Below, piece after piece: positions 1 to 8,119 of a DNA stretch of 64,000 nt. The notes below the pieces were generated by a model. It was not told where the DNA came from. It made no database searches and was given only the letters and a program-made list of their open reading frames with translations. The DNA comes from Amphritea atlantica (GTDB lineage: Bacteria > Pseudomonadota > Gammaproteobacteria > Pseudomonadales > Balneatricaceae), in the NCBI RefSeq assembly GCF_900111095.1, contig NZ_FOGB01000013.1, forward strand, positions 1 through 64,000, written 5' to 3'. Numbering within the stretch: position 1 is the stretch's first letter; each line of letters begins with the position of its first letter. Position numbers and translations under genes: made by a program.

Positions 1-308
1 GCCGGTGTCAGGTCGATCATGATGACGCCCAGTTCGTTCAGCTTGCGGCTGTTCTCGGCATGAACATAGGCCGAGGTAGCATCAAAAGCGACGCGGATAT
101 CATCTTCGATGACGTACGGCAGCACTCCATCAACGCCTTCAGCGATGGTTTTAATACCCATCTCACGGGCGCGTTTCAGGCCATCGGATTCCGGGTCGAT
201 ACCCACCATCCACACCGGTTCGATCCACTCGGAACGCTGCATCTTCATCAGCAAATCGGTACCGATATTGCCCGGTCCGATAATCACTGCTTTCAGTTTC
301 TTACTCAT
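1..308 (-). CDS. Acetaldehyde dehydrogenase (acylating), partial
   Basis: Only the first 102 codons lie in the window; the gene continues past the left edge. The N-terminus shows a Rossmann fold with the motif [10 protein letters not shown] at residues 10-19, followed by a NAD-binding strand ending in VGIDPESDG. This matches the MhpF/DmpF/BphJ family, which oxidises acetaldehyde to acetyl-CoA with NAD and CoA, normally in complex with 4-hydroxy-2-oxovalerate aldolase. The ATG at 308 lies 15 bp after the preceding ligase gene. It fits the end of a meta-cleavage pathway whose 2-hydroxypentadienoate hydratase is encoded at 2190-2972; the aldolase is expected just outside the window. The family call is firm from the motif and context; the substrate range is inference. 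Confidence 0.88.
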   Translation of the reverse strand, partial: MSKKLKAVIIGPGNIGTDLLMKMQRSEWIEPVWMVGIDPESDGLKRAREMGIKTIAEGVDGVLPYVIEDDIRVAFDATSAYVHAENSRKLNELGVIMIDLTP

Positions 309-323
309 CGCTCACACCACCCA

Positions 324-2153
324 CTAAATAATGCTAAGAACTAATTCAGACGAACTTTTTTTATAGATTTCATCAACCGAGTCACTTCGGTTCTCCAGCA
401 TTTTTCGCTGGTTCAGACTGCCCTTATCGGTTATTTCACCCAGCTCCAGATGAGGCAACTCATCCAACACCAGTAACTTGCACACTTTCTGAGAAGAGCC
501 TTTAGCGGAGGATGACATCTGTTCAAGCGATGTTTGCAACGCCGCTCTGACGTCCGCGACGGCAAACAGCTCATGACCACTCATCCGTCCTTCGGTATCA
601 CCCGCCAGCTGACGCATTTTCGGTCCGGGAATCACCATCAGACTGATATAATCCTGGTTATGCCCGACCACAACACCATCTGAAACCAGATCGCCGAAGT
701 TCTGATACATCCGCGAGCGGATAGACGCAACACACACCCAGGTGCCCGTACTGAGTTTGAAGTCTTCGGACACACGTCCATCAAACAGAATACCTTCGGA
801 TGGGTTTTCTCTGTTTTTCAATTTGCCGGCATCACCGATGCAGTAGAAACCCAGCTCATCAAAGGCGGCAGTGGTGGCTTCAGGGTCATTGAGGTACTGT
901 TCAAACACAATCGGACCTTTAATGCGCATCTCCAGCTTGGAGCCATTCGGTACAAAACGAATCTGTACACCGGGGAAAGGCACACCAATGTTGCCCGGCT
1001 TATCCAGTCGCCAATGCACATTAGTAATCGCAGGAGCCGTTTCAGTCGCGCCCCACTCCGTAGTGAAGAACACATCGTGCCCCACCTCTTCCGCCATCCG
1101 CTTAAGATCATCCCAAACCGACGGCGCCAACGCTGCCGCCGCATAAAACAGCATGTTGATATTGGAAAAGAATGTCTTTTTCAGCTCTTCATCCTGCTGC
1201 AGATGCTCCACCAATACTTCATAGCCTTTAGGCACATTGAAGTAGAGATTCGGCTTAATCTCTTTGATATTTTTAAGCGTTTCGCCAATCAGATTTGGCA
1301 CCGGTTTGCCATTATCGATATACAGCGAACCACCGTTGCGCAGCACCAGGTTGAAGTTGTGGTTTGAACCAAAGGTATGACTCCAGGGAAGCCAGTCCAG
1401 AATCCGGGGAGTTTCCTGCTCAATAAACGGGTAATACTGAGCAATCATCTGCTGGTTGGAACAGATCATTCGCTGGGTGACGACCGCAATTTTTGGCTTT
1501 CCGGTCGAACCCGATGTCAGCATATACTTGGCGTGGGTATCACCATCCAGTGTCTGAAACAGCGCTGACACCGCTTCCGTTGCCAGAGTCTCAATCAGTG
1601 ACTGAAACGTAATGGCATCAGAGTCCACGTCTGACTTTTGCGAGGTAATGAAAAGACTGATCTGCTCACACCCCTGGATAGCCGGTGCAAACGCCGCCTC
1701 GTTGTCGGCATACACCGCACAGGGTCTGAGTCGCTTAATCGTGCCGTGAAGCTGCTCATAGGTTTTCGCCACCAGCGAGTAGGCAACGGATATCGATGTC
1801 ACAGGGATACCGATATGCATCGCAGCCATCATCATCAGCGCATGATCAACTGAATTTCCAGACAGGATAACCAGCGGCCCTTTGCCAACCAGTCCCAGAT
1901 TAATCATCCCCTGTGCAATATTATGAACCTGATCGCGACACTGACGGTAGGTCAGTGTACGCCAGCCTTCGCCCTGCCGTTCTGCCAGGACAACCTGATC
2001 GGGCCGTTTCTCTGCCCAGGTTTCCAACCAGTCGCCTGCGCAGCGCTCATAACTGTCTAACGGTGTTTTTGACTGAATGATAAATGAACCATCATCACTC
2101 AACAGCATATCAACAGATGTTTTCGGCATCTGCGAAAAAATATCGGCACCCAT
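324..2153 (-). CDS. Feruloyl-CoA synthase-like acyl-CoA ligase
   Basis: A 609-residue AMP-forming ligase of the ANL superfamily, closest in layout to feruloyl-CoA synthases. Visible motifs are the phosphate loop LTSGSTGKPK, the family signature DWLPWSHTFG, the adenine motif WGATETAP, and a C-terminal lysine in ITDKGSLNQ. The residue after the loop PK, usually Gly, is Ile here (GKPKIAVVTQ), whereas the paralogue at 12067-13923 keeps Gly. The ATG start at 2153 has GAAGG seven bases upstream. It sits between the pentadienoate hydratase and acetaldehyde dehydrogenase genes. It may activate the side-chain acid released by ring cleavage, or a phenylpropanoid substrate; the sequence does not decide which. 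The family is secure and the substrate is not. Confidence 0.82.
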   Translation of the reverse strand: MGADIFSQMPKTSVDMLLSDDGSFIIQSKTPLDSYERCAGDWLETWAEKRPDQVVLAERQGEGWRTLTYRQCRDQVHNIAQGMINLGLVGKGPLVILSGNSVDHALMMMAAMHIGIPVTSISVAYSLVAKTYEQLHGTIKRLRPCAVYADNEAAFAPAIQGCEQISLFITSQKSDVDSDAITFQSLIETLATEAVSALFQTLDGDTHAKYMLTSGSTGKPKIAVVTQRMICSNQQMIAQYYPFIEQETPRILDWLPWSHTFGSNHNFNLVLRNGGSLYIDNGKPVPNLIGETLKNIKEIKPNLYFNVPKGYEVLVEHLQQDEELKKTFFSNINMLFYAAAALAPSVWDDLKRMAEEVGHDVFFTTEWGATETAPAITNVHWRLDKPGNIGVPFPGVQIRFVPNGSKLEMRIKGPIVFEQYLNDPEATTAAFDELGFYCIGDAGKLKNRENPSEGILFDGRVSEDFKLSTGTWVCVASIRSRMYQNFGDLVSDGVVVGHNQDYISLMVIPGPKMRQLAGDTEGRMSGHELFAVADVRAALQTSLEQMSSSAKGSSQKVCKLLVLDELPHLELGEITDKGSLNQRKMLENRSDSVDEIYKKSSSELVLSII

Positions 2154-2189
2154 AACAAACCTTCTTTCATATTTTTTATAGTTATTTAG

Positions 2190-2972
2190 CTATTCTGCGT
2201 TCAGACTAATCTCATCCAGCCCTTCAAAACGGAAAGAGTACTGCTGACCAGGTATCAGACTGACCATCGGCGCCAGAGCGCCCGACAGAACAATCTGACC
2301 TTTACGTATTGGTGTGCTGAGTTCTATCAGCTTTTTTGCCAGCCAATAAGCCGATAGCAGCGGACTCCCCAGGCATGCAGATCCCCGCCCGCTGGCAACA
2401 CATTCATTATTGGAATGAATCGCCACGGCCAGTGCTTCAAAGTCCACACCCTGCGGTGAAAAGATCCGTTTGCCCGGCATATACAGGGCAGAAGAGGCAT
2501 TGTCAGCAATGGTATCGACGATGCCGATCTTCCAGTCCGCAACCACCGAATCAACGATTTCGATGACTGGGAAGAAGTAGTCGATCGCGGATAACAGCTC
2601 CATAAAGGTCAGATTTTCTTTATCCAGATCCTCTTTAAAGCAGAAGCCAATTTCACCCTCGGCTTTGGGCGCAATCAGCCCACTACAATCAACCGATTCA
2701 CCACTCAACACTTCCATATCAGCGAACAGCACACCGTAATCGGGTTGATCAACGCCCAGCTGTTGTTGCACCGCTTCAGAGGTGAGACCGATCTTATAAC
2801 CTACGACTCTGCCACCTTCATCGAGTCTACGCTGATTAACTATCGACTGAATCTGATAAGCATCATCGATGCTTAGCTGCGGAAAATCAGCGGATACTGG
2901 CGCGATAGCCGTTGCAGTTTTTCGCCCCTGAAGGATCGATTCCGCAATCTCTCTGTAGTGACTACTGCTCAT
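2190..2972 (-). CDS. 2-oxopent-4-enoate (2-hydroxypentadienoate) hydratase family
   Basis: A 260-residue protein of the MhpD/BphH/DmpE hydratase and oxalocrotonate-decarboxylase superfamily. It has the family features YKIGLTSEA near residue 60 and APKAEGEIGF near residue 105, where acidic residues bind the divalent metal. It should hydrate 2-hydroxypenta-2,4-dienoate, the C5 product of meta-cleavage product hydrolysis, to 4-hydroxy-2-oxovalerate. Its ATG overlaps the stop of the upstream flavin oxidoreductase gene (ATGA), so the two are probably translationally coupled. A decarboxylase of the same family is the main alternative. The neighbouring hydrolase (8120-8938) and acylating aldehyde dehydrogenase favour the hydratase role. 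Confidence 0.85.
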   Translation of the reverse strand: MSSSHYREIAESILQGRKTATAIAPVSADFPQLSIDDAYQIQSIVNQRRLDEGGRVVGYKIGLTSEAVQQQLGVDQPDYGVLFADMEVLSGESVDCSGLIAPKAEGEIGFCFKEDLDKENLTFMELLSAIDYFFPVIEIVDSVVADWKIGIVDTIADNASSALYMPGKRIFSPQGVDFEALAVAIHSNNECVASGRGSACLGSPLLSAYWLAKKLIELSTPIRKGQIVLSGALAPMVSLIPGQQYSFRFEGLDEISLNAE

Positions 2973-3925
2973 GCCAGATACCCGGCTGCAATCGCCTGAG
3001 ACCGTTTCAGCGCATCGGTAAACTCATTGTAAAAACGCTCGGTAATCCCGGTGGCGCTTTCAATCGCAGTGGTACTGCCAACGCCCTGTCCCGCCGACCA
3101 GACATCCTTCCAGGCTTTATTGGCTGTCGAAATATTGCCGGAGAAATCGATTTTGGCATCGTTGCTGGCGTCAGGATCAATGCCCGCTTTATCCAGGCTG
3201 GCCTGCATCCAGTTTGCCAGCACACCGCTCACCGCTTTGGTTTCCACAACCCCTTCAATATCGGTATCCACCAGCATCTGCTTGTATTCATCACTGGCAA
3301 AACTTTCAGTTGCGGCGATATAACGGGTACCACTGGCAACAAAGTCAGCGCCCGCCACCAGCATGGCCGCCACATCAGAGCCGTGAGAGATACAGCCGGC
3401 AATCCCCAGCGGACCATCCCAGAACTGACGTACTTCAGCGATAAAGGCGAGTGGGTTGTAACGCCCGGTGTGTCCCCCCGCCCCCTGAGTGACCAGAATC
3501 AGGCCATCCACTCCGGCATCGGCTGATTTCTTTGCCATACCCGGCGTAATAACATCGGCATAGACTTTACCGCCGTAGGATTTGACCACCTCCATCACCC
3601 GCTTCGGCGACCCCAGCGCCGTTGACACAATGGCGGGCTGATATTTGCGCACCAGCTCAATCTCAGCATCAAAACGATCGTAGGAGGAGTGCACAATCAT
3701 ATTGAACAACCAGGGCAGTGACTGGCTATTCAGCTCACCATGGACCTGAGCCATCCACTCATTGAGGGTTTCAACCGTCCGGGCATTGGCTGCAGGTAAG
3801 CTGCCAATCACACCACTCTTTGAGCTGGCAATCACCAGTTCTGGCGAAGAAACCAGAAACATCGGCGCCACAATCATCGGTAGTTTCAGGCGACTAAACA
3901 GCGCTTTTTCTTGTTGTATACTCAT
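2969..3925 (-). CDS. NPD/nitronate monooxygenase-family flavin oxidoreductase
   Basis: A 318-residue TIM-barrel FMN protein of the 2-nitropropane dioxygenase (nitronate monooxygenase) family. It shows the N-terminal PMIVAPMFLVS segment and the FMN/catalytic segment QGAGGHTGR, whose histidine is the usual catalytic base. I take the ATG at 3925, which overlaps the upstream SDR stop as ATGA, rather than a TTG twelve bases further upstream. Both neighbours overlap it, so it is a true operon member. No standard meta-cleavage pathway needs this enzyme. It may act on an unsaturated CoA ester, a nitro compound or a quinone; none of these can be chosen from the sequence. Confidence 0.8.
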   Translation of the reverse strand: MSIQQEKALFSRLKLPMIVAPMFLVSSPELVIASSKSGVIGSLPAANARTVETLNEWMAQVHGELNSQSLPWLFNMIVHSSYDRFDAEIELVRKYQPAIVSTALGSPKRVMEVVKSYGGKVYADVITPGMAKKSADAGVDGLILVTQGAGGHTGRYNPLAFIAEVRQFWDGPLGIAGCISHGSDVAAMLVAGADFVASGTRYIAATESFASDEYKQMLVDTDIEGVVETKAVSGVLANWMQASLDKAGIDPDASNDAKIDFSGNISTANKAWKDVWSAGQGVGSTTAIESATGITERFYNEFTDALKRSQAIAAGYLA

Positions 3926-4704
3926 CGGGCTATCCAACCTCCATCACTGTGGATAACAGTTCCTGTGGTCATCGGGGACTGTTCATTTGCAGCCAGAAGG
4001 ACATAAAGGGCAGTATGGTCCTCAGGGCTTGCAATCTTTTTTAACGGCACGGCATTCGCCGCATTTTCATTAAAATCAGGGATATGATTCAGCGGCCGGG
4101 CCTTACTGGAGATACCCTCAACCGACTTCATCTCAGTATCGGTTGCCCCGGGAGAGACACCGTTTACACGGATCTCCGGCGCAAGTTCATAGGCAAGTTG
4201 TTTAATCAGGCCGACTACCGCGTGCTTGGATGTCACATACAACACACCACCGCCACCGGGGTAAAAGCCAGAATTAGAAACCGTCAGGACGATGCTGCCA
4301 TGGTTCTGCTTAAGCTGATCCATCGCCGCTTTCACCCCGTTCATATACCCCAGCACATTGACCTGAAACAGCTTGTTGAAACTGGCCTCAAGCTTCTCTG
4401 GTGCAATACGGGAAAGCGGCGCAAAAAAATCAAACAACGCCGCATTGCCAACAAAGATATCGAGTTTGCCAAAACGTTCAACCGCCAACTCCACCACTTT
4501 GTGGTTATCGCTGTAGTTGGTGACATCACCGCAGACAGAACAGAGCTCATCCGGATAGCGCGCCTGCAGCTGAGCAAGCTTTTCCTGATTCAGGTCCAGC
4601 ACCGCTACTTTAGCGCCCTCCTTTATGAACCGCTCAACCACGGCCCGGCCGATGCCCTCAGCACCACCAGAGATAAACGCGACTTTGTCTTTCAGAATCG
4701 TCAT
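3922..4704 (-). CDS. cis-dihydrodiol dehydrogenase (SDR)
   Basis: A 260-residue classical short-chain dehydrogenase. It has the cofactor loop SGGAEGIGRA near residue 11, DLNQ at the end of beta-2 suggesting NAD preference, NAALFDFFAPL after beta-4, the active-site YVTSK, and a C-terminal SDGGWIAR. The stretch FQVNVLGYMNGVKAAM and the NAA-plus-aromatic pattern resemble BphB/HcaB dihydrodiol dehydrogenases. These oxidise the cis-dihydrodiol made by a Rieske dioxygenase to a catechol. It lies directly downstream of the beta subunit (7 bp gap), exactly where such an enzyme is expected. GAGGG precedes the ATG at 4704. Confidence 0.85.
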   Translation of the reverse strand: MTILKDKVAFISGGAEGIGRAVVERFIKEGAKVAVLDLNQEKLAQLQARYPDELCSVCGDVTNYSDNHKVVELAVERFGKLDIFVGNAALFDFFAPLSRIAPEKLEASFNKLFQVNVLGYMNGVKAAMDQLKQNHGSIVLTVSNSGFYPGGGGVLYVTSKHAVVGLIKQLAYELAPEIRVNGVSPGATDTEMKSVEGISSKARPLNHIPDFNENAANAVPLKKIASPEDHTALYVLLAANEQSPMTTGTVIHSDGGWIAR

Positions 4705-4711
4705 AAATCCC

Positions 4712-5251
4712 TCACAGGAAAGTATTGATATTCTTGCAACTCAGCGTCGCATTCGGCATCAGAATCAGACGCTTACGGATCTTGAAACTGTCTCCGCTTT
4801 TCACCAGCAGGTCACGGCGACGTCCAAAGATGACGTATTCCTCATCCTGTCCACGACTACGCACACTCTGGAATACTGAATAGACCAGCAGCTCTGATTC
4901 AGACTCGCCCTCAAACACTTCTACATTTGACAGGGTATGAACATTGCGGGTAGCCGGATTTTCAGCCCAGGCAGACGGTTGGGCAAAGCGGGCCACACGG
5001 CGACTCAGATCGGTAATGTTGTCATCAAAAAACGCCATATGATTGGGGTCATAAAAACCTTCGCTCAACAGGTTTTCTCGGCGACGGTTTTCAATTCCCG
5101 GCATCCAGTAATGAATATCATCGGCCATCAGTGTTAACCATTCGCTAAAGCGTTCTTCATCCAGTAAACGGTATTCCATATTCAGGAAACCGGTGACTTT
5201 GTAATGCATCTCCATTGAAACCGGAGTCAGCTGTTGATCTTTGCTGTTCAT
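4712..5251 (-). CDS. Aromatic ring-hydroxylating dioxygenase, beta subunit
   Basis: A 179-residue protein of the small-subunit family (BphE/HcaF/NahAd type; NTF2-like fold). It contains the typical segments FLNMEYRLLDEERFSEWLTLMADDIHYWMPG and, near the C-terminus, a YVIFGRRRDLLVKSGDSFKIRKR-like stretch. The beta subunit has no metal; it forms an alpha3beta3 hexamer with the Rieske alpha subunit. Its ATG overlaps the alpha stop (ATGA at 5248-5251), so the two subunits are probably coupled in translation. Length and order match the family. Confidence 0.92.
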   Translation of the reverse strand: MNSKDQQLTPVSMEMHYKVTGFLNMEYRLLDEERFSEWLTLMADDIHYWMPGIENRRRENLLSEGFYDPNHMAFFDDNITDLSRRVARFAQPSAWAENPATRNVHTLSNVEVFEGESESELLVYSVFQSVRSRGQDEEYVIFGRRRDLLVKSGDSFKIRKRLILMPNATLSCKNINTFL

Positions 5252-6597
5252 TTCTCCACCTCCGCTTTACCTTTATTACGATTCGGGACTTCGGCCCAAC
5301 TCTTTGCTTGCAGCAGATCCTGCCAACGCTGATAAAACGCCCTTGAATTAGCTTCATTCAGCTGGCCTTTATAGACATTGGCCGGAAGGTCTGTATCTTC
5401 CAGATAGGTATCCATCCCCAGACCGATAAAGAGATCCTGTTTGGCGGTCACTTTGCCTTTCGCCGTCTTAGTGCAGTATTCCCAGTTTTCACCGTCATCC
5501 ATCTCAAATACACCGGTAGGCGAGAAGGTCATCATTGCACCTTTACGCCATCTGTCTTTAATGTCCTGAGGTGCACTTTTATTCACCACCACCCAGGTAA
5601 AGAGCTCGATTTTGTTAGGCCCACGGGGCTGCCATATACGTACAGTGTTCTGTCCCGCGAGGAATGAGAAGTTAGGGAAGATGGTGCAGGAGGAAACCGA
5701 ACCGATCATATTGGAACGGAATTCACCCAGTCGCTCAGCCACTGATGGCTTAATGGTATGCAGATACTTATTTAACTGAGAGTCCCCCAGTACGGCGACA
5801 TTGCCGACGGTATCCAGCGCAAATTCATAACCGTGGCCGTTCCAGTTAACGGAGTAGGATTCGTCAAAATCACTCACTTTAGCAACCGAACCACCCAGCA
5901 TAGCCCGCGCTGCAGAATCATGTGTCCAGCCCGCGTGGAGGATATCGCCGACAAAATTTTCCGCCGCGATTTTCCAGTTACACTCATAGGTAGAGCGGAT
6001 ACAACCACCGACAAACTCAGTGCCCCCCTCCTGATTATCAAACAGTGAATCGAGGTACCAGGTCATTGGCCCCAGATACTCTTCAAGGGTTGGGCTGTCC
6101 GGATCAAAGGTTGCAAAAATCAGCCCTTTGTATGAATCAACCTTAGCAACCTCTTTCAGACCCCACTTCGACTTGTCAAAATTACTGTCTTCATAGATAC
6201 CTGATTCATGCTGACCAATCAGATTACCCTCAACATTGAAAGACCAGCCATGATAGTTACAGATAAAGCCACGGGTGGACCCTGACTCAGAGAAGCAGAC
6301 TTTGTTACCCCGGTGTGGACAGGCATTCAACAGCACCTTAACGCCGCCACTTTTCTGACGAATAACGATAACCTCATCCTCACCCATCGTGGTGGTGATA
6401 TAGTCACCGGTTTTTTTAATCTGAGACTCATGTCCGACAAACAGCCAGCAGCGGGCAAAGACTTTTTCCAGTTCCTGTTCATAGATCTTCTGATCGTAGA
6501 AAATTTCACCGGAAATACGGCCACCTTCAATATCACATACAGACTCTATGCCTTCCAAACAATCTGTCGTATCTATCGTTTTTATCAAGTTGCTCAT
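5248..6597 (-). CDS. Aromatic ring-hydroxylating dioxygenase, Rieske alpha subunit
   Basis: A 449-residue large subunit. The Rieske [2Fe-2S] ligands are C93-x-H95 and C113-x2-H116 (CPHRG and CNYHGW). The mononuclear iron site is visible as Asp218, His221 and His226 (GDILHAGWTH), followed by FEMDDGENW with the carboxylate ligand near 367-368. It inserts both atoms of O2 into an aromatic ring to give a cis-dihydrodiol, taking electrons from the ferredoxin encoded just upstream. AAAGGT lies seven bases before the ATG. The pocket cannot be read by eye, so the substrate is unknown. The operon suggests a phenylpropanoid-, benzoate- or biaryl-like compound. No ferredoxin reductase gene is in the window. 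Confidence 0.95.
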   Translation of the reverse strand: MSNLIKTIDTTDCLEGIESVCDIEGGRISGEIFYDQKIYEQELEKVFARCWLFVGHESQIKKTGDYITTTMGEDEVIVIRQKSGGVKVLLNACPHRGNKVCFSESGSTRGFICNYHGWSFNVEGNLIGQHESGIYEDSNFDKSKWGLKEVAKVDSYKGLIFATFDPDSPTLEEYLGPMTWYLDSLFDNQEGGTEFVGGCIRSTYECNWKIAAENFVGDILHAGWTHDSAARAMLGGSVAKVSDFDESYSVNWNGHGYEFALDTVGNVAVLGDSQLNKYLHTIKPSVAERLGEFRSNMIGSVSSCTIFPNFSFLAGQNTVRIWQPRGPNKIELFTWVVVNKSAPQDIKDRWRKGAMMTFSPTGVFEMDDGENWEYCTKTAKGKVTAKQDLFIGLGMDTYLEDTDLPANVYKGQLNEANSRAFYQRWQDLLQAKSWAEVPNRNKGKAEVEK

Positions 6598-6608
6598 ATC
6601 AGGTACCT

Positions 6609-6947
6609 TTACGCTTTAGCAATAATGTTTTCATCGACTTCAATGACTGCAAAAACCTCATCACCCACAACTTCGACAGGATATGTTTGCAAATCAGTTT
6701 CACAGGGAAACCCCTGCGCCTCGCCGCTTGGAATATGGAACATTCCCCAGTGCACAGGACAGACAATCATGTCATCCTCAATATCGCCCTCCGCCAGGGA
6801 AGCGGTTGCATGGGTGCACAGATCAGCGGTCGCATAGAACTGGCCACCCAGGTTATACACAGCGATATCGCCAAACGTATTATTTTCAATTTTCTTAACC
6901 TGGTTTGCTTCCAGGTCAGTGGCTTTACACAGATAGACTTTTTCCAT
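6609..6947 (-). CDS. Rieske [2Fe-2S] ferredoxin of the dioxygenase
   Basis: A 112-residue BphF/HcaC-like Rieske ferredoxin. Cluster ligands are C44-x-H46 (CTHA) and C63-x2-H66 (CPVHWG), spaced as usual for this family. It carries electrons from a reductase to the terminal dioxygenase encoded downstream. I choose the ATG at 6947, five bases after the stop of the LigB-like gene. A longer reading frame beginning at 6995 would overlap that gene and add 16 residues not expected in the family. It lies between the ring-cleavage and dioxygenase subunit genes. Confidence 0.92.
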   Translation of the reverse strand: MEKVYLCKATDLEANQVKKIENNTFGDIAVYNLGGQFYATADLCTHATASLAEGDIEDDMIVCPVHWGMFHIPSGEAQGFPCETDLQTYPVEVVGDEVFAVIEVDENIIAKA

Positions 6948-6952
6948 GGGAC

Positions 6953-7795
6953 TCAACTCGCTCTCAGTTCCATAAATCCAAGCCCGGTTACCCATTCAGG
7001 CACCGGCTGGTACTCAATCAGTGATACTGTGCCAGCGCCAACGGCTGCCATGGCACACACGAAGTTACGCAACTCCATCGCGCCATTCCCCCCCTGCTCC
7101 AGAATCTGCTCATCAGAGAGTGCGATCATCTGATCCAGATCCTGGTTGCAACAGAGGTCGATAATCCGCTGATCAAACTCAGGGTTTACCTTGCCCGACT
7201 CTTTAACGCCGACCCAGTGACTGATACCGCCACTGCCTATCACCGCAACATTTTCATCACTGTCAAAACGGCTAACAGACGCAGCAATCTGCTCGCCCAG
7301 TTCGCGGCAACGTTTCATCGAGATAAAGGGGTCAACCGCACTGCCCAGATAGACTGGAATCGCTTTGATTTCACGACCACTGATCGCTTCAGCGCGCTGA
7401 ACAATCAACTGATAAGGAATAGAGAACGCATGATCGGTCGTAAATGAACGGGCCACGGCCCAGTCGAATCCCTGCTCTGCACCATCGCTGGCAATAAAGC
7501 TGGCCAGCGCTTCATTGTTATTGACCAGTGCCTTATTAAGTCCTGGCAGACGGTCTATCGGACCTTCAACATGGCCAGTACCAATACAATATTTTGGCAG
7601 ACAGGTTGTACCAAACAGCATGTAGTGATCGTTGCCCACAATAATCACCGTGGTAACATCCATCGCAGCAAGATTCTGAGCGCAGGTTTCATATGCTTCC
7701 CAGGCCTTATCCGCGACAATTTTGTCAGGGGCGTTGGGTGCAACAAACATGATAGGGTCGTGCGGTACTAAAAAACCGCCTACAATTTTTGCCAT
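6953..7795 (-). CDS. Extradiol ring-cleavage dioxygenase, LigB-like catalytic subunit
   Basis: A 280-residue class III extradiol dioxygenase. Iron ligands can be placed by position: His12 (LVPHDP), His57 (GNDHY) and Glu241 (GAMELRNF), with His193 (GISHW) as the catalytic acid/base. These match the arrangement in LigB (His12, His61, Glu242, His195). It should open a catechol ring beside the hydroxyls to give a yellow meta-cleavage product. The gene for the LigA-like partner ends 5 bp upstream, and a hydrolase for the product comes first in the operon. This order resembles the two-subunit CarBaBb enzyme with the CarC hydrolase of carbazole pathways. The substrate itself is unknown. Confidence 0.9.
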   Translation of the reverse strand: MAKIVGGFLVPHDPIMFVAPNAPDKIVADKAWEAYETCAQNLAAMDVTTVIIVGNDHYMLFGTTCLPKYCIGTGHVEGPIDRLPGLNKALVNNNEALASFIASDGAEQGFDWAVARSFTTDHAFSIPYQLIVQRAEAISGREIKAIPVYLGSAVDPFISMKRCRELGEQIAASVSRFDSDENVAVIGSGGISHWVGVKESGKVNPEFDQRIIDLCCNQDLDQMIALSDEQILEQGGNGAMELRNFVCAMAAVGAGTVSLIEYQPVPEWVTGLGFMELRAS

Positions 7796-7800
7796 CTTTA

Positions 7801-8085
7801 TTACCCCTTTATCGATGCCGAGTAGCTGCTCTCAGACCCGAGCTTTTTGTTATAAGTCACCATGCTTTTATCGGGCGACATCTCAATCCAGTACCCCATG
7901 GTCAGCAGCGAGCTGACACCGATCTGCTGCAGTTTCTTCACATCAAAACTGAGAATCATCTCGACATCATCAGCATCCAGAGGAAAACGGCTGAGGTACT
8001 TTTCGGGATTTTCTTTAAATTTCTCTTTTGAAAATCTGTCCACTGACAGACTCCAGAGAACGCGTTCCAGCACATCTCTTTTCAT
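7801..8085 (-). CDS. LigA-like small subunit of the extradiol dioxygenase
   Basis: A 94-residue protein. Its core pattern (FKENPEKYLSRF, then LDADDVEMILSFD, then a Gly-rich turn and a hydrophobic helix) matches the all-helical LigA domain (PF07746 type) that caps the LigB active site. I choose the ATG at 8085. A longer in-frame extension to 8280 would run into the upstream hydrolase gene, and its residues look like read-through of that gene. Spacing is 34 bp from the hydrolase stop and 5 bp to the LigB-like start. In CarBa and LigA the small subunit shapes the substrate pocket; the same role is inferred here. Confidence 0.8.
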   Translation of the reverse strand: MKRDVLERVLWSLSVDRFSKEKFKENPEKYLSRFPLDADDVEMILSFDVKKLQQIGVSSLLTMGYWIEMSPDKSMVTYNKKLGSESSYSASIKG

Positions 8086-8119
8086 TGTTATTCTGAGCCC
8101 CGCTGTTGCTTCTTCATTT

